From Bacillota bacterium (GTDB lineage: Bacteria > Bacillota > Clostridia > Lachnospirales > Lachnospiraceae), in the NCBI GenBank assembly GCA_023436225.1, contig JAEZKA010000027.1:18677-82676 (forward strand): a stretch of 64,000 nt of DNA, in the 5' to 3' direction. This document shows, piece after piece, positions 28,814-37,652 of this stretch (positions are counted from its first letter, which is position 1; every line of letters begins with the position of its first letter). The notes under the pieces were generated by a model. It ran no database searches. It saw only the letters and a program-made list of their open reading frames with translations, and had not been told where the DNA came from. The translations under genes and the position numbers were made by a program.

Positions 28814-30406
28814 ATGGCTAAGTATGTAATGTACCTAAGAAAATCCAGGGCCGATATTGAATTAGAAGCTCTAGGTGAGGTTGAGACCCTGCTACGACAC
28901 GAGAAGCTGCTTCTCGATCTGGCTAAAAAACAAAAAATACTTATTACCGACATCTACCGTGAGGTTGTATCCGGTGAAACGATTGCCGCACGTCCTATGA
29001 TGCAACGATTATTATCCGAAGTATCAGAAGGAGTCTGGGATGGTGTCCTAGTCACAGAAATTGAAAGGTTAGCAAGAGGAGATACCATTGACCAGGGATT
29101 AGTTGCACAGGCCTTCAAGATTTCTAAGACCATGATCATTACCCCTAATAAGACCTTTGACCCTAGGAATGAATTCGATGAGGAATTTTTTGAGTTCAAT
29201 TTGTTTATGAGCCGTCGCGAATACAAGACGATTAACCGTCGTATTCAGCGCGGCCGTATATCATCAGCTAAGGAAGGTAAGTTTCTTGGTTCAACTGCTC
29301 CCTACGGGTATGAGAGGGTTAAGATTACCGGTGACAAAGGCTATACTCTTGCTATTGTCCCTGAACAAGCTGTCGTTATCAGTAAGATTTTCGAATGGTA
29401 TACTATCGGTGATCTACAGCCAGATCATACTTATCTTAAATTAGGAGCGCAAAGAATTGCGAGGAAACTGAACGAAATTGGTAGTAAACCACAGGTTAAT
29501 GATAAGTGGACTAAGTCTTCTATTACTGATATTTTAAATAATCCTGTGTATGCCGGTAAGATCCGGTGGTCCTATCGCAAGGAGAAGAAAGTAACAAAGG
29601 ATAGTAAGATCTCAAAGGCTCGAAGAGAATCAGAAGATTATATCGAAGTAAAGGGCTTACATGAGCCTATCATCAGCGAAAATACCTTCTATGAAGCTCA
29701 AATTATTAAAACAAATAGAGGACATGTCCCTGTACCCGGAAGTAATACACTGAAAAACCCTCTTTCCGGACTTATCTACTGCTCCAAATGCGGGGCATTA
29801 ATGACCAGACTTGGACAGAATTCGAAGACACCATATGATACCATCAAATGCCCGAATATATATTGTGATAATATCTCTTCCCCTCTCTATCTTGTGGAAG
29901 AGGTTGTTATCGAAGCACTGCGTGACTGGCTGATTAATTTTAAAACAAAGTGGAAATCAGAGAGAACTGATATTCCCTATTTAAAGGAATTCAAACGCAC
30001 AGAGGAAGTGCTGGAGCAACTGAAATCTAGTCATGTAAAGCTAAGCGCACAGAAGGATAAGCTTTATTCTCTTTTAGAGCAAGGAGTCTATTCCGTTGAT
30101 ATTTTCAAGGACCGTAGTAAAAAGCTGGAGGCAGAGGGCGAGCGCTTGTTATGTCTGATTGCTAAGACAGAAATAGAACTATCCGAATTAAATAAGAAAT
30201 TAGATTATAATGATATCTTCATTCCCAAAGCAGATCATATTCTAACCCACTATTATGATCTACCCACTGCTGCTGCTAAGAATGAAGCTTTACGAGATAT
30301 TGTATTTAGCATTAGCTATCTTAAAACGGAGCATAACAAGAAGGGCAACCGTGATAATACTAATTTTACAATCTGCATAAGCCCTAAGGTTGTGAATGAT
30401 TATTAA
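28814..30406 (+). CDS. Large serine site-specific recombinase
   Basis: A 530-aa recombinase. The resolvase domain starts MAKYVMYLRKSRAD, with the likely nucleophile Ser11, then DGVLVTEIERLARGD and the long helix. A recombinase domain (APYGYER ... ILNNPVYAGKIRW) and a zinc ribbon (CSKCGALM ... CPNIYCDN) follow, then a coiled coil. It is of the type that excises or inserts elements between att sites (SpoIVCA, SprA). The ATG at 28814 has GGAGGAATTAAT before it; upstream in-frame codons overlap the promoter. Its gene ends 22 bases before the right core site. Confidence 0.93.
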   Translation: MAKYVMYLRKSRADIELEALGEVETLLRHEKLLLDLAKKQKILITDIYREVVSGETIAARPMMQRLLSEVSEGVWDGVLVTEIERLARGDTIDQGLVAQAFKISKTMIITPNKTFDPRNEFDEEFFEFNLFMSRREYKTINRRIQRGRISSAKEGKFLGSTAPYGYERVKITGDKGYTLAIVPEQAVVISKIFEWYTIGDLQPDHTYLKLGAQRIARKLNEIGSKPQVNDKWTKSSITDILNNPVYAGKIRWSYRKEKKVTKDSKISKARRESEDYIEVKGLHEPIISENTFYEAQIIKTNRGHVPVPGSNTLKNPLSGLIYCSKCGALMTRLGQNSKTPYDTIKCPNIYCDNISSPLYLVEEVVIEALRDWLINFKTKWKSERTDIPYLKEFKRTEEVLEQLKSSHVKLSAQKDKLYSLLEQGVYSVDIFKDRSKKLEAEGERLLCLIAKTEIELSELNKKLDYNDIFIPKADHILTHYYDLPTAAAKNEALRDIVFSISYLKTEHNKKGNRDNTNFTICISPKVVNDY

Positions 30407-31289
30407 TTAATATGCGGCCAGTATGTGCATATGTATATCCCCATTCATAGGTCATCAGAAGAACAAGATCGGCTACCGCACCAATGGTCGGGTAGTCATG
30501 GGCTTCATAAAGTAAACCCACCATCTCTCCTGAACTCTTTGGTGCTAACGCTACCATGGTAATAAAGCCCTCCGCATCCAGTCTTTCATTTACAGCCGTT
30601 ATAAAATTCAAGAAGTTCTGTTTATCCTCCGGAAGAACGAATTCAAAATCAATATCCAGTCCAACGTATCCCTTTGCCTGTATATTAGCAACAATATTAT
30701 TGATTAGATTCTCCTGTCCGGCGGGATTAATAAACATTTCATGGGCGATACCGCTATCAAAGGTCTTCTCCGCATTCATCGGAGCCAGCATCATGATTGG
30801 GCCAACCCCAAATTCATCGGCAATTGCAATCAGTTCCTCATCCTCAACAGGAACCAGCTCTCCTTCCGGCGTAAAGCCATAAGTAAAGATAGACAGATAG
30901 GTCAGAAATGGCAGGGTGCGCCGCAGTACCTCCCGATCGATGAAAGGATATGCATATCCGTTAATAATAAGCGTACCCTCTACCTGGTCGCCTTCATAGG
31001 TTATCACTAGTTCCTCCCCAACACTAAGAAATTCATCCGCAGCAACTCTGGGATTGTTTTGGAGTATACGGTTGGGTGTCACATCATACTGCTCAGCAAT
31101 ACTGAACAGAGTCTCCCCCTCTACCACGGTATGCACTACATCGGGTACCCGGATTCCAATACTCTGCCCTACCAAAAGGTCATCTGGGTTGGGAAGTTCA
31201 TTTTCTATTATTATTCGCTCTGAGGACACTCCATATTGTTCTGCAATAGAGCCTAGTGTTTCTCCGGCTTGCACTACATGTATTGTCAT
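30384..31289 (-). CDS. N-terminal segment of an interrupted SleL/YaaH-type glycosidase
   Basis: Begins MTIHVVQAGETLGSIAEQYG, the first of two LysM repeats that bind peptidoglycan; the second starts VHTVVEGETLFSIAEQYDVT. The GH18 barrel follows, with its catalytic motif in YVGLDIDFEFV and ends at LLMTYEWGYTYA. The last 14 or so codons (HTGRILINNHSQP) are foreign, read from the element into the 3' end of the recombinase gene. The complete enzyme would hydrolyse cortex peptidoglycan containing muramic-delta-lactam during germination. The ATG at 31289 follows AAAGGGATG. Confidence 0.88.
   Translation of the reverse strand: MTIHVVQAGETLGSIAEQYGVSSERIIIENELPNPDDLLVGQSIGIRVPDVVHTVVEGETLFSIAEQYDVTPNRILQNNPRVAADEFLSVGEELVITYEGDQVEGTLIINGYAYPFIDREVLRRTLPFLTYLSIFTYGFTPEGELVPVEDEELIAIADEFGVGPIMMLAPMNAEKTFDSGIAHEMFINPAGQENLINNIVANIQAKGYVGLDIDFEFVLPEDKQNFLNFITAVNERLDAEGFITMVALAPKSSGEMVGLLYEAHDYPTIGAVADLVLLMTYEWGYTYAHTGRILINNHSQP
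30428..30438. other. Right junction core of the intervening element
   Basis: CATATGTATAT, 10 of 11 identical to the left core at 26053-26063. Within the gene it encodes the TYA end of the N-terminal segment. Confidence 0.7.
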
Positions 31290-31324
31290 ATACAACATCC
31301 CTTTATTTGTCAAGACTATGTAAT

Positions 31325-31352
31325 TAGTATATGCTGGCCTACATTGTTTGTG
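31325..31352 (-). promoter_or_regulatory. Sigma-K-like promoter of the interrupted glycosidase gene
   Basis: On the minus strand CACA (31352-31349) and GCATATACTA (31334-31325), with 16 bases between AC and CATA, match the late mother-cell sigma-K pattern (AC, 16-17 bases, CATAnnnTA). The start of transcription would be about 30 bases before the ATG. Confidence 0.55.
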
Positions 31353-31369
31353 AAATTATTAATGCATCG

Positions 31370-31398
31370 TTGCATCCAACTAAGTCTTATCGTATAAT
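31370..31398 (+). promoter_or_regulatory. Promoter of the flavin reductase gene
   Basis: TTGCAT, a 17-base spacer, and TATAAT. Confidence 0.65.
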
Positions 31399-31522
31399 AC
31401 ATATATAGGTTTTGGGAAATGTAAAATTACGGATATCCAGCAGATTAGAGTAGAATCGATCGCCTTATCCTAGTACTGTTTTCTGCTAAGCTGGTAAAAA
31501 TATTAAAGGAGAGATGAAGCTT

Positions 31523-32053
31523 ATGAATGAATTTAAAGAGATATCACCGGATATGATACGTCGTAATCCATTCCAGATGATCGGTAAGGAATGGATGCTG
31601 ATTACCGCAGGTGATGAAAATAAGGTGAATACCATGACTGCCTCCTGGGGCGGCCTTGGCGTTATGTATGGCAAGAATGTCGCTTTTATCCTCGTACGCC
31701 CGCAGCGATATACGAAGGAATTTTTAGACAGAGAGGATACCTTCTCCCTAAGCTTTTTGGATAAGAAATACAAAGATAAACTCAATTACCTGGGATCGGT
31801 TTCCGGCCGTACTGAAGACAAGATAGCCAAGAGTGGATTGACGGTAGATCATTATAAAAGCACTCCCTTTTTCTCAGAGGCTAATAATGTTTTGATCTGT
31901 AAGAAGCTCTATGTACAACAAATGAGTGGTGATTGCATTCTGGAAGAACGTTTTAAATCAAACTTCTACCAAAGTGATGATTATCACTATCTGTATATTG
32001 CTGAGGTAACGAATGCCTTTAAGTCAGTAAGAAAGAAACTGATCGAAGAATAA
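31523..32053 (+). CDS. Flavin reductase family protein
   Basis: A 176-aa protein with the FMN-binding split-barrel fold. Typical stretches are NPFQMIGKEWMLITAGDENK, NTMTASWGGLGVMYGKNVAF and VRPQRYTKEFLDRED. Members bind FMN and reduce flavins or other small acceptors; the exact role is unknown. The ATG at 31523 is chosen because the one at 31514 directly abuts the AAGGAGAG ribosome site. Single gene with its own promoter and a shared terminator. Confidence 0.85.
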   Translation: MNEFKEISPDMIRRNPFQMIGKEWMLITAGDENKVNTMTASWGGLGVMYGKNVAFILVRPQRYTKEFLDREDTFSLSFLDKKYKDKLNYLGSVSGRTEDKIAKSGLTVDHYKSTPFFSEANNVLICKKLYVQQMSGDCILEERFKSNFYQSDDYHYLYIAEVTNAFKSVRKKLIEE

Positions 32054-32075
32054 GGTGTTATATCAGTATAAAATA

Positions 32076-32138
32076 AATACCTTACCATTGTAATGCAGTT
32101 CTCTTTGAAATCACCTGAGCTGTCTATGGTAAGGTATT
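32076..32138. terminator. Bidirectional terminator
   Basis: AATACCTTACCAT (32076-32088) pairs with ATGGTAAGGTATT (32126-32138) between the convergent flavin reductase and esterase genes. Confidence 0.75.
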
Positions 32139-32169
32139 ATTATACATATTAATTTGTTTCTTTATCGTT

Positions 32170-32979
32170 CTATAGGCTATGAATCCAGGCACCCGCCATT
32201 GATATCCAGGACTGGCACTGAGTTGGTAACGGCCCATTATTATGAATACTTCTGGTCTCTTCATTTGCGAGTGAAAGACCATGCTCACCTTTCGGATATA
32301 CGTGTAGCTCGAAGGGTATCTTCTTCTCATTCAGCGCCTGAGTAAATAAAAGTGTATTTTCAATCGGAACCAAGCCATCCTCAAAGGTATGCCATATAAA
32401 GGTTGGTGGAGTAAATTCTGTAACCCTCTTTTCCAAAGAGATTCGTTCAACAAGCTCATCATAACGATCCTGTAGCAAGGCTACAAAGGAATCTCTGTGG
32501 GCATATTCGCCAGAGGTGATCACCGGATAGCTAAGCAGTAAACCATTCGGCTTATAATTTTCCATCGGCTGCTGCATAATTTCCTCGAGAAAGGTCTCAT
32601 GCCATAAGGTTCCCATACTAGCTGCCAGATGACCGCCTGCCGAGAAGCCCATGACAACAATCCGATCACTCTTTACATTCCATTCCTTCGCATGCTCTCT
32701 GGCATAAGCCACAGACTTCGCCAGCTGCGTTAATGCAGTCGGGAACTTCGCAGGATAGATCGAGTAACGAAGGATCGCTACATGAATCCCCATGGCATTT
32801 AACTGAATTGCGATTGGCTCTGCCTCCCTTTCCGATACAAAACGATATCCCCCTCCGGGGCATAATATTACTAACGGACGAGTTCTGTTCTCATCAATCT
32901 CCTGTGAATTGTTAAGAAGATACGTGGTTAAGGTTGCCTCTTGTCCGTCTGCCTGGATCTTGATTTCTTGATATAACAT
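32170..32979 (-). CDS. Alpha/beta hydrolase (esterase)
   Basis: A 269-aa cytoplasmic hydrolase. The oxyanion-hole motif CPGGGYRFVS, the nucleophile elbow VMGFSAGGHLAAS and the late Asp and His (FEDGLVP, YPKGEHGLSL) complete the triad. Closest in layout to the esterases and acetyl-xylan esterase-like proteins that lack a signal peptide and act on short acyl groups of sugars. Substrate unknown. Confidence 0.85.
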   Translation of the reverse strand: MLYQEIKIQADGQEATLTTYLLNNSQEIDENRTRPLVILCPGGGYRFVSEREAEPIAIQLNAMGIHVAILRYSIYPAKFPTALTQLAKSVAYAREHAKEWNVKSDRIVVMGFSAGGHLAASMGTLWHETFLEEIMQQPMENYKPNGLLLSYPVITSGEYAHRDSFVALLQDRYDELVERISLEKRVTEFTPPTFIWHTFEDGLVPIENTLLFTQALNEKKIPFELHVYPKGEHGLSLANEETRSIHNNGPLPTQCQSWISMAGAWIHSL

Positions 32980-33030
32980 ACCTTTTAATCCTTTCTTTAG
33001 TACAAATAATTTATTTTATGCTTATTAATC

Positions 33031-33501
33031 CTATATCCAGTCTTTGCAGACATCGACCCAGTGGCTGCTGCCGGAATACTCCACTAACTCCTCACAGGTA
33101 AGCTCTATGGCAGAATTGCTGCTCCCACAAGCAGGGAATACAGTAGCAAAACGCTTCAAAGAGATGTCTAAATACACCGATATCCCCTCGTTAAGTGCAA
33201 AGGGACAAACACCACCGATTGCATGTCCCGTAAATTCAAGAACCTCCTCCGGGGTGAGCATTTTCGCCTTTCTATTAAATTCCGCTTTAAACTTGGCATT
33301 ATCAATCTTAGCATCCCCAGCCGCAACTACTAATAACGCTCCTTCCTCTGTCCGAAAGGATAAGGTCTTGGCAATTCTGCCCGGATTGACTCCTAGGGCA
33401 TTTGCCGCTAACTCCACTGTCGCACTGGAAGTGTTGAATTCGAGAATGTCCCTATCTCTCCCCCACTGTTTCAAATAATCTCTAACTTTGTCAATCGCCA
33501 T
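33031..33501 (-). CDS. YbaK/EbsC-family aminoacyl-tRNA deacylase
   Basis: A 156-aa editing-domain protein. Family blocks: LEFNTSSATVELAANALGV, RIAKTLSFR, LVVAAGDAKIDNAKFK with its key Lys, and AIGGVCPFALNEG with the conserved GGVCPF. Members hydrolyse mischarged tRNAs such as Ala- or Cys-tRNA(Pro). It starts 15 bases after the CoiA-like gene and is probably co-transcribed with it. Confidence 0.9.
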   Translation of the reverse strand: MAIDKVRDYLKQWGRDRDILEFNTSSATVELAANALGVNPGRIAKTLSFRTEEGALLVVAAGDAKIDNAKFKAEFNRKAKMLTPEEVLEFTGHAIGGVCPFALNEGISVYLDISLKRFATVFPACGSSNSAIELTCEELVEYSGSSHWVDVCKDWI

Positions 33502-33516
33502 GGTACTTCGTCCTCC

Positions 33517-34581
33517 TTATCTTAAGCCCATAATCAGGTCATAATATTTCTTAGCCACCAGATGTCCGTCCCCCTGCTCTATCATCGCAAAACACTTATG
33601 ATAGAGGGATATATTCAATCCGAGTGCCATAATTTCCTCATCCCGATGCTTGACCAGCTTCCTGGAAGCCCTCACTTCCGGTATAGGAGCCCTAGGCTCT
33701 TCGTGCCCTGCATCATTACTACTACCCATCAGATTATCCACCTGCTGCCTTCGGTATTCCTCCATACGTAACTGTTCTTCCTGTTCCAGTCTTAACTTCT
33801 CCTCACGGAGTGTTTGAAGCTTGTCCTGAATACGAACATATTTTAACTTCTCTTCCTCAATCTGATGTTCCATCCTATCACATAGAGCTTCAAAGTCACA
33901 AAGCATCTTTCCTGTAATATCCATAGTAAGTTCTCTTATCGGATAAGTCTTTTTGCAATGTTTAAAATGCCGTTCCTTTCCCAGACGATAACCAAAGCTT
34001 CTCTTCATTATTAATTGCTCATTCTCTGTGTCCAGAAAAACCAAATATCCCATGGCATTCTGGATTAAGTTCTGGTACCAATCAGGTTGCTTTGTATCCT
34101 TATCCTGACGTTTTCCAAGAATATAGATCACCTTTATCCGATGTGTCAGATAATAATCATCCCTCATACGAAATTTCTGGAGACTGTTATTGACTAATCG
34201 ATAATCCAACGCGATCAATTGATTACTATTGTTGCAGAATAGAGTACTGTACATCCCATTCTCCAATCGATACCTCGCCTGAATATTACTGTCTGGAAAG
34301 CTTCGTCTCAGAAAATGATACAGAAGACGTTTTCCCTTCTTCAGCTCCTCCGACTCCTGTCCTCGTCCATACTCACAATCTTCTATATCATAGTGAGCAA
34401 AGTATGGCTCCTTAATTGGGCCCGCCGCAAGATAAACAGGAGCACCACAATCCACACAGTGAAGATCTCTGTCAGCTGCAGCTTCCTTCCATTCCAGCAC
34501 CGTATCTTCATAATATATCCCGTTCTCATCCTTTAAATCATAGGTACATATCATCTTTCCCCGGTATATGCTGTTCTCCAT
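33517..34581 (-). CDS. CoiA-like protein with coiled coil
   Basis: A 354-aa protein. The N-terminus has CVDCGAPVYLAAGPIKEPYF followed by AHY, similar to the zinc-finger start of competence protein CoiA, and the middle (QIARYR-like and IALDYRLVNN) resembles its nuclease-type domain. The C-terminal half is a long charged coiled coil (about residues 225-285). CoiA acts with RecA during uptake of DNA; whether this protein does so is not clear. It heads a likely two-gene operon with ybaK. Confidence 0.55.
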   Translation of the reverse strand: MENSIYRGKMICTYDLKDENGIYYEDTVLEWKEAAADRDLHCVDCGAPVYLAAGPIKEPYFAHYDIEDCEYGRGQESEELKKGKRLLYHFLRRSFPDSNIQARYRLENGMYSTLFCNNSNQLIALDYRLVNNSLQKFRMRDDYYLTHRIKVIYILGKRQDKDTKQPDWYQNLIQNAMGYLVFLDTENEQLIMKRSFGYRLGKERHFKHCKKTYPIRELTMDITGKMLCDFEALCDRMEHQIEEEKLKYVRIQDKLQTLREEKLRLEQEEQLRMEEYRRQQVDNLMGSSNDAGHEEPRAPIPEVRASRKLVKHRDEEIMALGLNISLYHKCFAMIEQGDGHLVAKKYYDLIMGLR

Positions 34582-34744
34582 ATCGACGATCTCCTTAGCT
34601 CATAACTCGGAAGAATAAGTAGTTTACTCCAATGGGCAAACTTCGCAGCTTCTTCCCGTGTGAAGATGTTCTTTTCATTATGCTAATCATAGTACATTAT
34701 AACTCGAATTTCAATCATGATTGTAGAACAACAAATAAAAAACC

Positions 34745-34770
34745 CTGCCAGGTACAAACTGGCAGGGCAT
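34745..34770 (-). terminator. Terminator of the phospholipase C-like gene
   Basis: CCCTGCCAG pairs with CTGGCAGGG (7-base loop); on the minus strand a run of six T follows. Confidence 0.9.
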
Positions 34771-34784
34771 GTATTTCTTCAATA

Positions 34785-35408
34785 TTATGTTCTTGAATAT
34801 TCGACTTGTAGTTTATGTTCCATACTTAGTTTACTCTCAAAATGTTCTAATGCTATCTCAAAGAACATCAATATTGCATCAACCACTTTAAAACAAAGTT
34901 CAATAATATAATGAATATCACCTTTTACTGTCTTAATCGCCCTCAGATATTCCCTATGGGTCTTCTGAATGAAGTAACTGATCTCCTCAATGGTATGGGA
35001 CTTCTTATACTCATTGCGTTCTCTCTGTGCTGAATCACTTTGCACATACTCTCTAAGGGAATGCTTTAATTCCTTCTCATAATAACAATGCTCCGTGAGT
35101 GTTCCTGTAAAGATTGAATTATGGGGAAAGGTACAATAATCGGACAGATAGTGGGTGATAACCCCCAGATGTCTGGCATAATAGCTATTGATACCTCTAT
35201 TAACATCATATTCTACTGTTATCTTCTTAATCTCATTCATGAGAATATCAAAGGTCTCATCAATATTGTGTCTCTTTGTTAGAAATGAGGGTTTTATGTC
35301 GGGTAGAATACTACCAATGTAAAATGCTTTTTTATGTTCGTGTAAGTCCTGTACATTCATGTTATTCATCAAGTACTTCGCAAGTGATATATGGGATTTC
35401 TTCCTCAA
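34785..35408 (-). CDS. Zinc-dependent phospholipase C-like protein
   Basis: A protein of about 207 aa with histidines spaced as in the zinc phospholipase C/S1-P1 nuclease fold: SHISLAKYLMNNM, FYIGSILPDIKPSFL and ARHLGVITHYLSDYCTFPHN. No signal peptide is visible. The longer frame has no ribosome site; AGGAGG followed by AAATAAA and TTG at 35408-35406 is the likely start. Related clostridial proteins are annotated as PLC-like without known substrate. Confidence 0.7.
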   Translation of the reverse strand: MRKKSHISLAKYLMNNMNVQDLHEHKKAFYIGSILPDIKPSFLTKRHNIDETFDILMNEIKKITVEYDVNRGINSYYARHLGVITHYLSDYCTFPHNSIFTGTLTEHCYYEKELKHSLREYVQSDSAQRERNEYKKSHTIEEISYFIQKTHREYLRAIKTVKGDIHYIIELCFKVVDAILMFFEIALEHFESKLSMEHKLQVEYSRT

Positions 35409-35657
35409 TTTATTTCCTCCTAGGGTGCTATATAGATAGCTGACAAATATCAAACCACTCTGTTTTAAATAATACATCAAATCAGGACATTTCTCAATAG
35501 GAATCAACTGTTATATCTAGCACATTTTTGTGCCAAGGTCCTATATCGATTTGCCCCATGTATAACCCCTGCATAAAATCTATCGCTCTGACCTTTGCAG
35601 ATGCCCCTTTAGGATTAAGCAAATGGTTAAAAGAATTATGAAAATATATCCAAAAAC

Positions 35658-35686
35658 TTGACATTATATCACTCTTACTGTAATAT
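35658..35686 (+). promoter_or_regulatory. Promoter of the CNNM/CorC-type gene
   Basis: TTGACA (35658-35663), a 17-base spacer and TAATAT (35681-35686), 58 bases before the TTG start. Confidence 0.65.
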
Positions 35687-35743
35687 GAGGAATTGTATAG
35701 ATTACTATTTTTTTAACGATTATTTTATTTAGGAGATGATATT

Positions 35744-37039
35744 TTGGACCTCGGTGACGCCACGCAACCGATTATATTGATTATTCTTTTTATACTGTCC
35801 GCATTCTTTACTTGCTCAGAAGCCGCTTTAAATGGTGTGAATAAACTTCGCATCCGCTCTCTGGAGGACGATGATATAAGAGGTGCTAAAACCGTAAGTA
35901 AATTAATTGAAGAACCACGAAAAATGCTAAGTACCATTTTGATCTGTAAGAATGTAACGAAGCTTTCCGCTTCTGCTCTTGCAACTACCATGACGATCCA
36001 TTATTGGGGTGACAAATGGGTAAGCTTATCCATCGGAGTACTTATTCTTCTCTACTTAACCTTTGGTTCGATATTGCCTAAGACGATATCAACTATTTAT
36101 CCTGAGAAGGTAGCATTTGTAATTGCGGGCCCAATTTACTTATTAACAAAGCTATTAACACCCCTAGTATATGTTCTGAACAAGTTCTGTAATTCAGTAA
36201 TGCTTCTTTTCCATATCGATGCACAAGCTAAGACCTCTGCTATCACTGAGACTGAGCTTCGAAGTCTTCTCGATTATAGTCACGAGGAGGGCGTCCTTGA
36301 AAGTGAAGAGCGTAGAATGATAACCAATGTAGTTGATTTCGGTGATGCGTTAGCAAAGGATGTCATGGTACCTCGTACTGACATGGCATTCGCTAATGTA
36401 GAGTTAACCTATAATGAATTGGTACAAGCCTTTTCAGAGGAAAAATATACAAGAATGCCTGTGTATTCCGAAACTCGTGATAATGTAATTGGCATTGTGA
36501 ATTTAAAGGATGTCTTCTTCTATCATGGCAATAAAGAAGATTTTAATATAGTAGATATTATGAGAGAACCATACTTCACGTATGAATATAAGAAGACCTC
36601 AGAGCTGTTAATTGAGATGAGAAGAAATTCCATCTCCCTTGCTATCGTGCTTGATGAATACGGTGCTACCGTCGGACTTATTACCATTGAAGACTTGTTG
36701 GAAGAGATTGTCGGTGACATCCGTGATGAATACGACGACGATGAAGAGGATAGCATCCAGGCTATATCAGAAAACGAGTATCTGGTAGACGGATTTACCA
36801 AGCTTAATGAGATCAACGAAGCACTTGGATTGGAGCTTGAGTCCGATGATTATGACTCAATCGCAGGACATATCATATATCTTCTGGATCATCTTCCGGA
36901 GGAGGGCGAGACGGTAACAGACAACAATGTAGTGTTTACCGTTGCCGCTGTCGATAAGAATCGAGTAGATAAGGTTCATATCCTTCTGAAGGGTAAGGCT
37001 TCCGATACAGAGTCAGATAAGAAGAACGAAGACATTTAA
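35744..37039 (+). CDS. CNNM/HlyC-CorC family membrane protein
   Basis: A 431-aa protein: an N-terminal DUF21 membrane domain with about four segments (ILIILFILSAFFTCSEAALN and so on), a CBS pair (DVMVPRTDMAFANVE, then IVLDEYGATVGLITIEDLLE and EIVGDIRDEYDD) and a C-terminal CorC_HlyC domain. The family takes part in Mg2+/Co2+ export. The start is a TTG with AGGAGATG before it, giving LDLGDATQPI. Single gene with a strong promoter and terminator. Confidence 0.9.
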   Translation: MDLGDATQPIILIILFILSAFFTCSEAALNGVNKLRIRSLEDDDIRGAKTVSKLIEEPRKMLSTILICKNVTKLSASALATTMTIHYWGDKWVSLSIGVLILLYLTFGSILPKTISTIYPEKVAFVIAGPIYLLTKLLTPLVYVLNKFCNSVMLLFHIDAQAKTSAITETELRSLLDYSHEEGVLESEERRMITNVVDFGDALAKDVMVPRTDMAFANVELTYNELVQAFSEEKYTRMPVYSETRDNVIGIVNLKDVFFYHGNKEDFNIVDIMREPYFTYEYKKTSELLIEMRRNSISLAIVLDEYGATVGLITIEDLLEEIVGDIRDEYDDDEEDSIQAISENEYLVDGFTKLNEINEALGLELESDDYDSIAGHIIYLLDHLPEEGETVTDNNVVFTVAAVDKNRVDKVHILLKGKASDTESDKKNEDI

Positions 37040-37053
37040 ATAATAAAGACAAG

Positions 37054-37088
37054 AAGGAACGTCATTAAATTTACACTTGACGTTCCTT
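37054..37088. terminator. Bidirectional terminator
   Basis: AAGGAACGTCA (37054-37064) pairs with TGACGTTCCTT (37078-37088), T-run on the plus strand. Confidence 0.85.
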
Positions 37089-37115
37089 TTATATTACTTC
37101 TAACAACTAATTATT

Positions 37116-37577
37116 TCACCTTTCAACGTACTCACCCTTCAATCTTCGAATAATAGATACAGTCAATGCACTACTCATATACGCAATAATTGCACTATAA
37201 TCCCCTGCCAGATAACATAGATAAAAAATCAGCAAACCAACTACAAATAACATCATTATCTTCATTCTCTTTGGCAATGAACGAATGCGTTGCAGCAAAG
37301 TCTTCTCCTCATCCTTAGGAGCTTCATTAATCCTGATATAATTCTCTTCTTTCAAGCTTATATCATTGGATGTATCGCTCTGATTATCCCGAAGTAACTC
37401 ATCCAATGTAATCTGAAAAAAGTCAGCTATCTCTATTAATTTACTAATTTCAGGATAGGTCTGGTCCAGTTCCCATTTCGATACCGATTGTCTGCTCACC
37501 TTCATGATATCCGCAAATGCTTCTTGAGATAAATTCTTCGATTTTCTAAGCCTTTGGATTTTTAGTCCTAATGACAT
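37116..37577 (-). CDS. XRE-family regulator with membrane tail
   Basis: A 153-aa protein. The N-terminal helix-turn-helix reads LRKSKNLSQEAFADIMKVSR then QSVSKWELDQTYPEISKL, the common XRE/Cro form. A linker leads to two C-terminal membrane segments (MLFVVGLLIFYLCYLAGDYS, IIAYMSSALTVSII), so it may sense a membrane event. The second of two adjacent ATGs is preferred for its spacing to GGAGGTGAG. Repeats upstream may be its own operator. Confidence 0.85.
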   Translation of the reverse strand: MSLGLKIQRLRKSKNLSQEAFADIMKVSRQSVSKWELDQTYPEISKLIEIADFFQITLDELLRDNQSDTSNDISLKEENYIRINEAPKDEEKTLLQRIRSLPKRMKIMMLFVVGLLIFYLCYLAGDYSAIIAYMSSALTVSIIRRLKGEYVER

Positions 37578-37601
37578 CATCTCACCTCCAAAACAAATCA
37601 T

Positions 37602-37652
37602 AACGGTTGTTATGACTTATATCTACCAAACAACGGTTGAACTTTGTCAACC
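37602..37652. promoter_or_regulatory. Repeated operator-like sites upstream of the XRE gene
   Basis: AACGGTTG occurs at 37602-37609 and 37632-37639, exactly 30 bases apart, and GGTTGA/TCAACC forms a perfect inverted repeat at 37635-37652. A TTGACA on the minus strand overlaps it. This fits an autoregulated promoter, but is not proven. Confidence 0.4.

Larger units (their letters stand above)
26058..30438. mobile_element. Skin-like recombinase element inserted in a sleL/yaaH-type gene
   Basis: A 4.4-kb element. Its ends carry the shared core, its right end encodes a large serine recombinase (plus strand), and its body encodes a CwlD-like amidase, a polysaccharide deacetylase and two tiny proteins (minus strand). 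Precise recombination rejoins TAT ACA and TAT GGC codons, giving MTYEWGYTYGPPMATAP, and a total of about 427 aa, the usual YaaH/SleL length. Sporulation-specific intervening elements (sigK skin, the SP-beta/spsM type) have this organisation. Excision in the mother cell is inferred. Confidence 0.8.

Noticed and set aside
25631..31289. Treating the two glycosidase parts as two separate small genes or simple pseudogenes
   Set aside because: They join in frame at a shared core flanking a recombinase element, with family length restored, so an intervening element explains them better.
33044..33478. 144-codon open frame opposite the ybaK-type gene
   Set aside because: Antisense shadow of a well-conserved gene.
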